From Bacteroidetes bacterium GWF2_40_14 (GTDB taxonomy: Bacteria; Bacteroidota; Bacteroidia; Bacteroidales; UBA932): a stretch of 64,000 nt of DNA. Under the pieces are notes generated by a model, which made no database searches, was not told the DNA's origin, and saw nothing but the letters and a program-made list of their open reading frames with translations. The position numbers and the translations under genes were made by a program. Positions 1-8,619 of the stretch are shown here, in pieces (position 1 is the stretch's first letter; each line of letters begins with the position of its first letter). The DNA lies in the NCBI GenBank assembly GCA_001769195.1, contig MEOK01000008.1, positions 48,354 to 112,353 on the forward strand, written 5' to 3'.

Positions 1-273
1 ATCCTTAAGCAGTTGATGATGCGGTTCGAGGCAGTGGAGAGAAGTAAGGGGATGAAGTATCTGCTTATGAATCTTCCGCTTGACAGACTGGACGATGCAA
101 CAGAGATGTTGCCCGGAATGAGGAGCCCGACAATTCTTCCACTGGCCCAGAAGGGGTGGTGCTCGGTTCACGTTGTGGTGGAGGAGAAGCAGCTGTGGGA
201 CAGGATAGAGGGGCTTAAATCAATTGGAGCAGAGGGAATACTTGTATTGTCACTAGAAAAGATGATGCCATGA
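1..273 (+). CDS. hisG: ATP phosphoribosyltransferase, C-terminal part (cut by window edge)
   Basis: This is the 3' end of the first enzyme of histidine biosynthesis, which joins ATP and PRPP to phosphoribosyl-ATP. The frame is open from base 1, so the start lies upstream of the window. The visible 90 residues match the HisG_C regulatory domain of the long, hexameric form, which binds histidine for feedback inhibition. Recognisable stretches are KYLLMN, LPGMRSPT and GAEGILVLSLEKM. The stop codon overlaps the hisD start as ATGA, which implies translational coupling. The identity is supported both by sequence and by the complete his gene order that follows. Confidence 0.95.
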   Translation: MLKQLMMRFEAVERSKGMKYLLMNLPLDRLDDATEMLPGMRSPTILPLAQKGWCSVHVVVEEKQLWDRIEGLKSIGAEGILVLSLEKMMP

Positions 274-1562
274 AGGATATTCTGACTTACCCCGAAAGAA
301 CCCGCTGGACAGAGATTTGTTCCAGACCCGGAACAAACCGCGAAGCTGTATCTAAAAGCGTATCGGATACGATGGCTCGTATAAGAGAGGGGGGAGATGC
401 TGCTTTAAGAGAACTGACATTACAATACGACGGAGCGACAACTGAATCACTGATTGTAACTCTACCGGAGTTTGATGCCGCCAATAACCAAGTTGATAAT
501 GGTTTGAAAGCTGCAATAGATATTGCTGTCTCCAACATAGAAAAATTCCATTCTGTACAGAGACCCCAAAACGTGGAGACAGAGACATGCGAAGGGGTTC
601 GTTGTTATCAAAAATCACTCCCAATAAAGAGGATTGGACTTTATATCCCGGGAGGAACTGCACCACTCTTCTCAACTGTACTGATGCTTGTCATACCCGC
701 AAAGATTGCCGGATGCAGCGACATTACTCTCTTCACCCCTCCTTTTAAAGATGGCTCTGTCTCGCCTGTAATTCTTTATGTGGCTCAACTTCTTGGAATA
801 ACAGAGGTGGTAAGGGCCGGCGGGGCTCAGGCAATTGCAGCAATGGCATTTGGAACAGAGAGTATTAGAAAGGTTGACAAGATATTTGGTCCGGGGAACA
901 GCTATGTTGCCGAAGCAAAGTTACAGGTAAGCAACTTCGTCTCAATTGACATGATCGCCGGCCCCTCAGAACTTATGATAATTGCCGATAACACCGCCAA
1001 CCCATCGTTCATTGCTGCCGATCTGCTTTCACAAGCAGAGCACGGACCGGACTCGCAACTTTTTCTCTTGACAAGTGAACGGGAGCTTGCAGATAGAGTA
1101 ATGCTACAGCTTGCAATCCAGCTTGATAACCTTCCAAGAAAGGAGATTGCCGCTATGGCCTTGCTAAACAGCAAAATAGTGATGCTAAGGAACGAAGAGG
1201 AAATGATTGACTTTGCAAATCTTTATGGAGCTGAGCACCTTATGATATCAACAGAAGATCCGTGGAGTATAGCAGACAAAATTGAGAGTGCAGGCAGCAT
1301 CTTTCTTGGAAGCTTTTCGCCCGAGAGCGCGGGTGACTATGCATCGGGAACAAACCACAGCCTTCCGACAAACGGATGGACAAAATCTGTAAGTGGAATT
1401 TCGGTAGAGAGCTTTCTTCACAAGATAAGCTATCAGGAGATTTCCACAAATGGGCTACAGGCAATAGGACCGGCAGTTGAGACCATGGCTGAGGCAGAGG
1501 GTCTCTTTGCTCACAAAAATGCAGTAACAATACGACTAAAGGAGATACAAAATGGACTATAG
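270..1562 (+). CDS. hisD: histidinol dehydrogenase
   Basis: This NAD-dependent zinc enzyme carries out the last two oxidations of the pathway, histidinol to histidine. Its 430 residues are the normal family length. Family signatures are visible: GPGNSYVAEAK, the HGPDSQ metal/substrate segment, and GAEHL, which contains the catalytic Glu-His pair. The start overlaps the hisG stop (ATGA) and the end overlaps the next gene by 11 bases, so it belongs to a tightly coupled operon. Nothing in the sequence suggests truncation. Confidence 0.97.
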   Translation: MKDILTYPERTRWTEICSRPGTNREAVSKSVSDTMARIREGGDAALRELTLQYDGATTESLIVTLPEFDAANNQVDNGLKAAIDIAVSNIEKFHSVQRPQNVETETCEGVRCYQKSLPIKRIGLYIPGGTAPLFSTVLMLVIPAKIAGCSDITLFTPPFKDGSVSPVILYVAQLLGITEVVRAGGAQAIAAMAFGTESIRKVDKIFGPGNSYVAEAKLQVSNFVSIDMIAGPSELMIIADNTANPSFIAADLLSQAEHGPDSQLFLLTSERELADRVMLQLAIQLDNLPRKEIAAMALLNSKIVMLRNEEEMIDFANLYGAEHLMISTEDPWSIADKIESAGSIFLGSFSPESAGDYASGTNHSLPTNGWTKSVSGISVESFLHKISYQEISTNGLQAIGPAVETMAEAEGLFAHKNAVTIRLKEIQNGL

Positions 1563-3162
1563 TAACATCGTAAGAAAAAATATTCAGAAACTGGCTCCCT
1601 ACTCAACAGCAAGAGATGAGGCTCAGAGCGGGCTCTCCGTATATCTCGATGCCAACGAGAGTCCATATGAGAACGGAGTGAACAGGTATCCCGATCCTAA
1701 GCAGAGGGAACTAAAGGAAACAATCTCAAAAATCAAGTGTGTACCATCAGAAAACATATTCATAGGCAATGGCAGCGACGAGGCAATAGATTTGCTCTTC
1801 AGGGTGTTCTGTGAGCCCGGGAAAGACAATGTAGTTGCTATTTCTCCCACATACGGCATGTACAAGGTTGCTGCACAGATAAACGATGTGGAGTACAGGG
1901 AGGTTCTTCTTGAAGAAGATTTTTCGCTGAATGCCGGAAAGATCCTTGCAGCTACAGACTCATGCTCCAAACTTATCTTTTTATGCTCGCCAAACAATCC
2001 GACAGGCAATATGCTTGATAGTGCGGAAATTGAGAGAATAGCATCGGAATTTAAAGGGATCGTTGTTGTAGATGAGGCATATATCGATTTTTCTAGCGAG
2101 GAGGGATTCTTAAGGAGATTGAATGAGTTTCCCAATATGGTTGTCTTGCAGACACTTTCCAAAGCCTGGGCTATGGCCGGTCTCAGAATAGGGTTTGCAT
2201 TTGCAGACGCAGCAATAATATCACTCCTCTCCAATGTAAAGTACCCATACAATATAGGTTCTGACACTCAGGAGAGAGCTCAGAAGCTGCTTGGTTCCCT
2301 TCCATATGAGAAGATAAAAACGATTAAAAATGAAAGAGGAAGATTGTCTGAAGTGTTGAAAACTATCCCGGGGGTAGAGGGGATATACGAGAGCGACGCC
2401 AACTTTCTGCTGGTTAAATTCAAAAACCCAAGGGAGGTTTACGATAAACTTGTAAACGCGGGTATCGTGGTAAGAGACAGGTCCTCACAGCCATTGTGCG
2501 GAGGATGCCTGAGAATCAGCATCGGCCTTGCAAGGGAGAATGACAAGGTTTTAAAGGTACTCAAGGGGGAGAGTTATACTAACTCCAGATTTGTCAGTTT
2601 GACCAGAGTTACCAAAGAGACAAACATTTCGCTTGATGTAGACATTGACGGCTCATTTGAATCAAAAAACGATACCGGCATTCCTTTTTTTGACCACATG
2701 CTCGACCAGCTGGCCTTCCACTCAGGAGTATCTATAAGACTCAATGTCATTGGTGACCTTGAGGTGGATGAACACCACACTGTGGAGGATGTTGCAATAA
2801 TTCTCGGCGATGCCGTTAACAAAGCATTGGGCTCCAAGGAGGGAATCGGCCGGTATGGTTTTGTGCTTCCCATGGACGACTCTCTGGCTGAGGTTGCCAT
2901 AGATATGGGAGGCAGGGCATGGCTCAACTGGAACGTATCCTTCGACAATAATCAGATTGGGACATTTCCCACCGAGATGTTCCGCCACTTCTTCTATTCT
3001 CTGGCAATAGCAATGAAATCTACAATTTATATCTCTGCTACAGGCCAAAACGATCACCATAAGGCGGAATGCATATTCAAGGCATTCGCAAGATCGCTTA
3101 AGATGGCAGTCAAAAAAGAGCAGTTCAATTACAAACTTCCGACAACAAAAGGGATATTATGA
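1552..3162 (+). CDS. hisCB: fused histidinol-phosphate aminotransferase / imidazoleglycerol-phosphate dehydratase
   Basis: One uninterrupted 536-residue frame carries two histidine enzymes. Residues about 1-340 are HisC, a PLP fold-type I aminotransferase, with YLDANESPYENG near the N terminus and the PLP lysine K204 in TLSKAWAMAGLRIGF. Residues about 344-536 are the IGP dehydratase HisB, with FFDHMLDQL, the manganese-binding DEHHTVED segment and a second HHKAE histidine pair. The dehydratase half has the normal length (about 193 residues) but no start methionine. In many Bacteroidota and enterobacteria HisB is instead fused to histidinol-phosphatase, and that phosphatase is not in this operon. 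The gene overlaps hisD by 11 bases and hisH by 4. Confidence 0.95.
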   Translation: MDYSNIVRKNIQKLAPYSTARDEAQSGLSVYLDANESPYENGVNRYPDPKQRELKETISKIKCVPSENIFIGNGSDEAIDLLFRVFCEPGKDNVVAISPTYGMYKVAAQINDVEYREVLLEEDFSLNAGKILAATDSCSKLIFLCSPNNPTGNMLDSAEIERIASEFKGIVVVDEAYIDFSSEEGFLRRLNEFPNMVVLQTLSKAWAMAGLRIGFAFADAAIISLLSNVKYPYNIGSDTQERAQKLLGSLPYEKIKTIKNERGRLSEVLKTIPGVEGIYESDANFLLVKFKNPREVYDKLVNAGIVVRDRSSQPLCGGCLRISIGLARENDKVLKVLKGESYTNSRFVSLTRVTKETNISLDVDIDGSFESKNDTGIPFFDHMLDQLAFHSGVSIRLNVIGDLEVDEHHTVEDVAIILGDAVNKALGSKEGIGRYGFVLPMDDSLAEVAIDMGGRAWLNWNVSFDNNQIGTFPTEMFRHFFYSLAIAMKSTIYISATGQNDHHKAECIFKAFARSLKMAVKKEQFNYKLPTTKGIL

Positions 3163-3761
3163 TTGCAATAATTGATTACAACACGGGTAACCTTTTTTCC
3201 CTGACCAGCTCTCTCGAAAGGCTTGGTGCGGAATATGTCGTGACATCATCGCCCGAGGTTATAAGAGCTGCAGATTATGTGATTCTTCCGGGAGTGGGAG
3301 AGGCATCCTCTGCAATGGCAAAGCTTGTGGAGAGAGGTCTGGACATACTCATCCCAACACTTGAGATGCCGGTGCTTGGTATCTGTATAGGTATGCAGCT
3401 TATGTGTAAGTCAAGCGAGGAGGGAGCAGCAAAATGTATGGGAATCTTTGACAATGAGGTTGTCAGATTACAGGGAGATGCAATAAAGGTTCCGCACATG
3501 GGCTGGAACAGAATCACAAAATTGAAATCGGAGCTTTTTGCCGGCATAGATGAGGGAGAGTACCTCTACTTCGTCCACTCTTATGCACCCAATGTGGGCT
3601 CTTGCACAATAGCCTCAACGGAACATGGTGCTGAGTTCAGTTCTGCACTCTCTTTCAGGAATTTTTACAGTACACAGTTTCATCCGGAAAAGAGCGGTGC
3701 AGCCGGAGAAAAGATACTCCGCAATTTTATAAATATTAAAGCCAAAAGAGAATGTATATAA
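3159..3761 (+). CDS. hisH: imidazole glycerol phosphate synthase, glutaminase subunit
   Basis: This class I glutamine amidotransferase supplies ammonia to HisF for the cyclisation that gives imidazole glycerol phosphate and AICAR. The 200-residue length is typical. The catalytic triad is visible: nucleophile C76 in LGICIGMQ, and H175 and E177 in QFHPEKS. The start overlaps the hisCB stop (ATGA) and the end overlaps hisA by 10 bases. It acts as a heterodimer with the HisF product encoded two genes downstream. Confidence 0.97.
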   Translation: MIAIIDYNTGNLFSLTSSLERLGAEYVVTSSPEVIRAADYVILPGVGEASSAMAKLVERGLDILIPTLEMPVLGICIGMQLMCKSSEEGAAKCMGIFDNEVVRLQGDAIKVPHMGWNRITKLKSELFAGIDEGEYLYFVHSYAPNVGSCTIASTEHGAEFSSALSFRNFYSTQFHPEKSGAAGEKILRNFINIKAKRECI

Positions 3762-4465
3762 TTCCTGCCATAGATTTAATTGAAGGAGAGTGCGTAAGGC
3801 TTTCCAAGGGAGAATACGACACAAAGAAGGTCTATTCGAAAACACCTGTAGATATTGCAAAAAAGTATGAGGATCTTGGGTTTGAGAGGTTACATATTGT
3901 CGATCTGGATGGAGCAAAGTCGTCAGGGCCAAAAAATCTGAATGTGCTGGAGAGTATAGCCAGGGCAACATCTCTGGAGATACAGTACGGGGGTGGGGTA
4001 AAGAGTATAAAATCGCTGCAAAGTATAATTGATGCAGGAGCAAAAAGGGTAATCTGTGGAAGTATTGCGGTAACAAACCCCTCCCTTTTTCTGGATTGGC
4101 TCAGGGACTTCGGTCCGGAAGTTCTCATACTTGGAGCCGATTTTAGAGATGCGAACGTAGCAATAGACGGCTGGAAAACACAGACCAACAAGACTCTGTA
4201 TGATATTGTAGGTGAATTTTACCAAGCTGGTCTCAAACAACTGATATCTACTGATATTTCTAAGGATGGCACCCTGAGCGGGCCCTCTTACGAGCGGTAC
4301 TACTCACTAAAGGAGAGGTTTCCCGACCTGCGTATAACCATAAGCGGAGGGGTCTCCTCAATACAAGACATCAGAATAATTGACAAATCCCTCATAGACG
4401 GAGTGATTGTGGGAAAGGCTATATACGAGGGAAGAATTGACATGGAGGAGTTAAGCAGATGTTAG
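3752..4465 (+). CDS. hisA: phosphoribosylformimino-5-aminoimidazole carboxamide ribotide isomerase
   Basis: This TIM-barrel isomerase catalyses the Amadori rearrangement of ProFAR to PRFAR. The N terminus [15 protein letters not shown] carries the general acid/base Asp8, and the second catalytic Asp lies in the GADFRD region. The phosphate-binding loops GGGVKS and ISGGVSS are present. The 237-residue length is normal. It overlaps hisH by 10 bases and hisF by 7, in the usual HAF order. The first-half to second-half similarity typical of HisA/HisF is retained. Confidence 0.96.
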   Translation: MYIIPAIDLIEGECVRLSKGEYDTKKVYSKTPVDIAKKYEDLGFERLHIVDLDGAKSSGPKNLNVLESIARATSLEIQYGGGVKSIKSLQSIIDAGAKRVICGSIAVTNPSLFLDWLRDFGPEVLILGADFRDANVAIDGWKTQTNKTLYDIVGEFYQAGLKQLISTDISKDGTLSGPSYERYYSLKERFPDLRITISGGVSSIQDIRIIDKSLIDGVIVGKAIYEGRIDMEELSRC

Positions 4466-5214
4466 CAAAAAGAATAATTCCGTGTCTCGATGTAAGAGAC
4501 GGTAAAACGGTAAAAGGGGTAAATTTTCTGGGCCTCAGGGAGGTTGGAGATCCTGTGGAGATGGGTAAAAGATACGCAGCCGATGGTGCCGATGAGCTTG
4601 TCTACCTAGATATCAGCGCAACCCTTGAGGGCAGGGGCACATTTCTCCGGCTTGTATCTTCAGTGGCCAAAAATATCAGTATCCCGTTCACGGTAGGCGG
4701 AGGAATATCCACTATCGAAGATGCATCAGCGTTGTTGCTTGCAGGCGCCGACAAGATAAGCATCAACAGCGCAGCTGTAAATAACCCGGGACTAATAACG
4801 CAGATAGCAGACAAGTATGGATCACAGTTTCTGGTTGTGGCAATAGATGCCATGTTAATAGACAATAAGTGGACAGTGGTTACTCACAGCGGGAACAAAA
4901 AGACCACTCTGGAGCTCTTCTCATGGGCAAAGGAGGCAGAAAACCGCGGCGCAGGGGAGATACTGTTCACATCTATGGATCATGATGGAACCAAGAGAGG
5001 TTACCCTTGCAGTGAGTTGCGAAGGCTCTCGGAGATGCTTTCGATTCCGCTCATAGCTTCCGGAGGTGCTGGTTGTGTGGGGCACTTTATTGAGTTGTTC
5101 AAGGGAGATTGTGCCGATGCTGCTCTGGCATCATCCGTTTTTCACTATAACCAGATATGTATCCCGGATTTAAAGAGAAAGCTACAAGAAAATAAAATAG
5201 AGATAAGATTATGA
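4459..5214 (+). CDS. hisF: imidazole glycerol phosphate synthase, cyclase subunit
   Basis: The synthase half of the HisHF complex uses ammonia from HisH to cyclise PRFAR. The family N terminus [14 protein letters not shown] contains catalytic D11, and VAIDAM carries the second catalytic aspartate near residue 130. TVGGGI and ASGGAG are the phosphate-binding loops. At 251 residues it is full length. The start overlaps the hisA stop by 7 bases and the end overlaps hisIE by 4. Confidence 0.97.
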   Translation: MLAKRIIPCLDVRDGKTVKGVNFLGLREVGDPVEMGKRYAADGADELVYLDISATLEGRGTFLRLVSSVAKNISIPFTVGGGISTIEDASALLLAGADKISINSAAVNNPGLITQIADKYGSQFLVVAIDAMLIDNKWTVVTHSGNKKTTLELFSWAKEAENRGAGEILFTSMDHDGTKRGYPCSELRRLSEMLSIPLIASGGAGCVGHFIELFKGDCADAALASSVFHYNQICIPDLKRKLQENKIEIRL

Positions 5215-5813
5215 AGAATTTTAATGAACTTGATTTTGACAAGAACAAAGACGGCCTCATTCCTGCTATCATTCAGGACAGCCGCACACTACGGGTGCTA
5301 ATGTTAGGCTATATGAGCAAGGGCTCTCTTGCCCTTAGCATGGAGAGCTGTAATGTGACATTTTACAGCAGGAGCATTCAAAAGCTCTGGACAAAGGGAG
5401 AGACAAGTGGCAACTTCCTTAGGTTGGTTAGTATCGATGCAGATTGCGACGGTGATACTCTTTTGATTAAGGCGGAACCACGCGGTGTTGTGTGTCACAA
5501 AGGGACCGTAAGCTGCTTTGGAGATGCCGACAGCCAGGGTTTCATCCGCCAACTTGCCAAAACCATAAAGGAGAGACATGAAGCCATGCCTGAGGGGTCG
5601 TATACAACAAGCCTTTTCCGTGACGGTATCTCAAAAATTGCCCAGAAGGTGGGAGAGGAGGCAGTAGAGACGGTCATTGAAGCCTTGAAAGGCGACAAGG
5701 AGAGGTTGAAATACGAAATTTCAGACCTGGTGTTTCACCTGTTGGTACTAATGGAAAATGAAAATCTAACAATTTCCGATATAGAGGAGGAACTTCTCCG
5801 TCGCAGTAAGTGA
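5211..5813 (+). CDS. hisIE: bifunctional phosphoribosyl-AMP cyclohydrolase / phosphoribosyl-ATP pyrophosphatase
   Basis: This two-domain enzyme carries out steps 2 and 3 of histidine synthesis. Residues about 1-110 are the HisI cyclohydrolase; its zinc/magnesium site residues appear in DADCDGD and in CHKGTVSCF. Residues about 115-200 are the HisE pyrophosphohydrolase, an all-alpha MazG-like fold with [14 protein letters not shown]. The fused 200-residue form is common in bacteria. It is the last gene of the operon. Its stop codon lies beside an inverted repeat shared with the convergent fhs gene. Confidence 0.96.
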   Translation: MKNFNELDFDKNKDGLIPAIIQDSRTLRVLMLGYMSKGSLALSMESCNVTFYSRSIQKLWTKGETSGNFLRLVSIDADCDGDTLLIKAEPRGVVCHKGTVSCFGDADSQGFIRQLAKTIKERHEAMPEGSYTTSLFRDGISKIAQKVGEEAVETVIEALKGDKERLKYEISDLVFHLLVLMENENLTISDIEEELLRRSK

Positions 5814-5847
5814 GATAATCTTATAGTTACTACTTACTGCGGAGGAG
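5796..5847. repeat. inverted repeat between hisIE and fhs 3' ends
   Basis: The left arm 5796-5811 and right arm 5832-5847 are complementary at 14 of 16 positions, including an unbroken 10-bp core CGCAGTAAGT / ACTTACTGCG. The loop is 20 bases. The left arm contains the last codons of hisIE and the right arm ends just before the fhs stop. There is no convincing T-run on either side, so it is not a classical intrinsic terminator. A bidirectional RNA hairpin that protects or ends both convergent transcripts is the best guess. Confidence 0.55.
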
Positions 5848-5849
5848 AT

Positions 5850-7511
5850 TTAAAAAAGCCCTGTTATATTACCATCATTGTCTATGTCTATTCGCTCCGA
5901 AGATGGCTCTTCAGGCAATCCGGGCATACGCATTATATCTCCTGTGATGGGAATAAGGAAGCCGGCACCTGAGGCTATCTCTATCTCCCTCACTGTAATT
6001 ATAAAATCTTTCGGGCGGCCCAGAAGTTCCGGATTATCCGAAAGAGATTTCTGTGTTTTAGCCATGCATATAGCCAGGTCATTAAGTCCGAGGTTTGCTA
6101 TTTTTACAAGATTTGCCTTTGCTTTTGCTGTATAGTCCACAGCTTCTGCACCGTAGATTTTTTTTGCAATAGTTTCAATCTTCTTCTCTACGCTGTCTGT
6201 AAGGGGATAAAGCGGCAGGAAGTTAGGACAGCAGTCGTCGGACGCAGTTACGACGAGTCGCGCCAATTCCTCAGCACCGGCACCACCTTTGCCCCATACA
6301 TCAATAATTGATACCGGTATGTTTTTCTGTTTGCAGAACTCTGCAATAAAGTCCAGCTCTGCCTGAGTGTCTGTGAGGAACCTGTTAACAGCAACAACGG
6401 GTGCAAGACTGAACTGCCTTATGTTCTCCACGTGTTTTTCCAGGTTGACGATACCTTTTTCAAGTGCTGCAAGGTTTTCGTTTTTAATCTCTTTCAGTGG
6501 TTGACCTCCATGATACTTGAGCGCCCTTACTGTAGCCACCAGAACTGCCGCATTAGGCGACAATTTTGCACTGCGGCACTTTATGTCCAGAAACTTTTCG
6601 GCGCCCAGGTCAAAACCGAAGCCGGCTTCGGTAACTGTGTAATCTGTGAGCGACATTGCAGTCTGGGTTGCAATCACTGAGTTTGTCCCTTGTGCAATAT
6701 TTGCAAAAGGACCGCCATGAATGATTGCAGGGGTTCCCTCTATTGTCTGCACCAGGTTAGGTTTTATTGCTTCTTTCAGAAGTGCAGCCATTGCACCGTT
6801 GGCCTTGAGGTCACGGGCATATATGGGTTTCTTGTCAAATGTAAATCCGATGAAAATGTTCCCAAGTCGTTGCTTGAGGTCGTTAATATCGTTTGATAAA
6901 CAAAGAATTGCCATAACTTCCGAGGCAGCGGTGATATCAAATCCAGTCTCCCGGGGAATTCCGTTTCCGGTACCTCCCAAACCCAGTACCATAGACCTGA
7001 GGGAGCGGTCATTCATATCCATAACCCTCCTCCAAGAGATTGTACGAGGGTCCAGGTTGAGCGATCTTGTTTTGCTTTGTATATTGTTGTCTATGAGTGC
7101 TGCCAGTAGATTATGTGCCTTTTCGATTGCCGCAAAATCACCTGTAAAATGGAGATTTATATCTTCCATTGGCAAAACCTGAGAGTATCCTCCACCGGTT
7201 GCTCCCCCCTTGATTCCAAAAACCGGGCCCAGAGATGGTTCCCTCAGAACTACAACAGACTTTTTACCGATTCTGTTCAGCGCCTGGGAAAGCCCGATAG
7301 AAACTGTTGTTTTGCCCTCTCCGGCAGGTGTCGGGGAGATTGCAGAAACAAGTATCAACTTTCCGAACTTTGTCCTGTCTATATACTTTAGCGGAAGTTT
7401 TGCCTTGTATTTGCCATAGAGTTCCAACTCTTCAGGATCAATTCCAAGCTGTTTTGCCACCTCTCCTATTGGCCGCATTTTGATAGTATGCGCTATCTGT
7501 TGATCTGTCAT
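5850..7511 (-). CDS. fhs: formate-tetrahydrofolate ligase
   Basis: This ATP-dependent enzyme activates formate to 10-formyl-tetrahydrofolate, feeding one-carbon metabolism (purines, or the methyl branch of acetogenic-type pathways). At 553 residues it is full length. The nucleotide-binding loop PTPAGEGKTT lies near residue 65, and the fhs signatures LREPSLGPVFGIKGGA and the GPFANIA region are visible. The minus-strand gene is convergent with the his operon and divergent from the dsrC-like gene, with a 139-base AT-rich gap upstream. No other folate gene is adjacent. Confidence 0.97.
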   Translation of the reverse strand: MTDQQIAHTIKMRPIGEVAKQLGIDPEELELYGKYKAKLPLKYIDRTKFGKLILVSAISPTPAGEGKTTVSIGLSQALNRIGKKSVVVLREPSLGPVFGIKGGATGGGYSQVLPMEDINLHFTGDFAAIEKAHNLLAALIDNNIQSKTRSLNLDPRTISWRRVMDMNDRSLRSMVLGLGGTGNGIPRETGFDITAASEVMAILCLSNDINDLKQRLGNIFIGFTFDKKPIYARDLKANGAMAALLKEAIKPNLVQTIEGTPAIIHGGPFANIAQGTNSVIATQTAMSLTDYTVTEAGFGFDLGAEKFLDIKCRSAKLSPNAAVLVATVRALKYHGGQPLKEIKNENLAALEKGIVNLEKHVENIRQFSLAPVVAVNRFLTDTQAELDFIAEFCKQKNIPVSIIDVWGKGGAGAEELARLVVTASDDCCPNFLPLYPLTDSVEKKIETIAKKIYGAEAVDYTAKAKANLVKIANLGLNDLAICMAKTQKSLSDNPELLGRPKDFIITVREIEIASGAGFLIPITGDIMRMPGLPEEPSSERIDIDNDGNITGLF

Positions 7512-7650
7512 AATTAGTAATGGTTTGGGTGTTAAGTTGTTTTAAAAAGTAATTATTATATAACAAATTAATATAAATAAAGTTTTTTTAAAGTGATTTT
7601 TTTTTATTTATCTTCGTAAACAGTATTAACGCTAAAAGAATAAAATAATA

Positions 7651-7968
7651 ATGGCAACATTTGAAGTAGAAGGAAAGGTATTTGAAGTAGATGGTGATGG
7701 ATTTTTAACTGATCCGAATATTTGGAATGATGATGTAGCAAAATTGTTTGCGAAATCAGATGGTATCGAAGAATTAACAGACAAGCATTGGGCTATTGTC
7801 AGAATTATCAGAAGCAATTTCGAAGAGAAGGGAAATGCTCCAATGATTCGTACCATTTGCCAGGAAACCGGTCTCAAACTGCGTGAAATTTACGAGTTGT
7901 TTCCACTCGGCCCTGCAAGAGGAGCATGCAAAGTTGCAGGTTTGCCAAAACCGGATGGTTGCGTTTAA
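7651..7968 (+). CDS. DsrC/TusE-family sulfur relay protein with both redox cysteines
   Basis: This small soluble sulfur-carrier protein has 105 residues. The flexible C-terminal arm reads CKVAGLPKPDGCV, placing cysteines at residues 93 and 104, with 104 penultimate. TusE proteins of tRNA thiolation keep only the penultimate cysteine. Having both, 11 residues apart, is the mark of true DsrC, which carries substrate sulfur as a trisulfide and cycles through an intramolecular disulfide. It is the first gene of a four-gene operon with DsrM-like, DsrK-like and cysteine desulfurase genes, the partners expected for DsrC. No sulfite reductase gene is present in the window. The family call is firm; the sulfur source is inferred. 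No exact TAnnTTTG box was found upstream, and the nearest is TATCTTCG at 7609-7616. Confidence 0.93.
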   Translation: MATFEVEGKVFEVDGDGFLTDPNIWNDDVAKLFAKSDGIEELTDKHWAIVRIIRSNFEEKGNAPMIRTICQETGLKLREIYELFPLGPARGACKVAGLPKPDGCV

Positions 7969-7980
7969 CATCATGTGAAT

Positions 7981-8613
7981 ATGGAGTGGTATAAATTGAT
8001 TGCTGTTGCAGCTCTTTTTATCTGTATTATGGTTTTTGCCATTCAGTTTATCAGACTGATCAAACTCGGTGTCCCTAAAGATCTCTCAAAAAGAGACGGA
8101 GATGTTAAAGGCGCTGTAATTTATTCTTTTACAAATGCAATGGCACCTGCTCAAAAAGAATCGGCATATATGCATCTGCCTACATATGCAGCGGGTCTTG
8201 TATATCATATGGGGACGTTTGCCGCACTTCTTCTGTTTGTCTTGCTTATGATTTTCTCATTTGCCGGTATTATGCTCCCGGTCTTTATATCAACAGTAGT
8301 TTCCGGAGCATTTCTCTTTACCTCATTGTCCGGAATAGGAATTCTCTTTAAAAGGATATTGAACCGGGAGTTGAGATCTCTTTCAGGATTTGACGATTAT
8401 ATTTCAAATATTCTAACAAGCGGAATACAGCTTGTTAGTGCTCTCTATCTGCTTTTTCCTTCAGTAGAGATTTTTTATTTTCTGACTTCTGCACTTTTGT
8501 TTATTTGGTTGCCGTTAGGTAAGACAAAGCATCTCATGTACTTCTTTTTCGCCAGGTTTCACCTCGGATTTTTCTATGGGTGGAGAGGAACATGGCCACA
8601 AAAACAGCATTAA
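7981..8613 (+). CDS. short DsrM/NarI-like membrane cytochrome b
   Basis: This predicted integral membrane protein has 210 residues. It has about five hydrophobic segments (near 6-26, 72-98, 99-122, 144-164 and 165-180). Four histidines sit in two pairs, H65/H76 around segment 2 and H184/H194 near the C terminus (KHLMYFFFARFHLG). Two such pairs resemble the arrangement that binds two b haems in NarI and DsrM. DsrM is usually about 330 residues, so this is a reduced version. Its gene sits between dsrC-like and dsrK-like genes with gaps of 12 and 6 bases. Its likely role is to pass electrons between the quinone pool and the cytoplasmic Fe-S subunit. A GTG at 7975 is an alternative start two codons upstream. 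Confidence 0.8.
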   Translation: MEWYKLIAVAALFICIMVFAIQFIRLIKLGVPKDLSKRDGDVKGAVIYSFTNAMAPAQKESAYMHLPTYAAGLVYHMGTFAALLLFVLLMIFSFAGIMLPVFISTVVSGAFLFTSLSGIGILFKRILNRELRSLSGFDDYISNILTSGIQLVSALYLLFPSVEIFYFLTSALLFIWLPLGKTKHLMYFFFARFHLGFFYGWRGTWPQKQH

Positions 8614-8619
8614 GATAAT

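Noticed and set aside
7651..7968. Reading the DsrC-like protein as TusE of tRNA 2-thiouridine synthesis
   Set aside because: TusE keeps only the penultimate cysteine and is found with TusBCD. This protein has both cysteines (93 and 104) and lies with DsrM- and DsrK-like genes.
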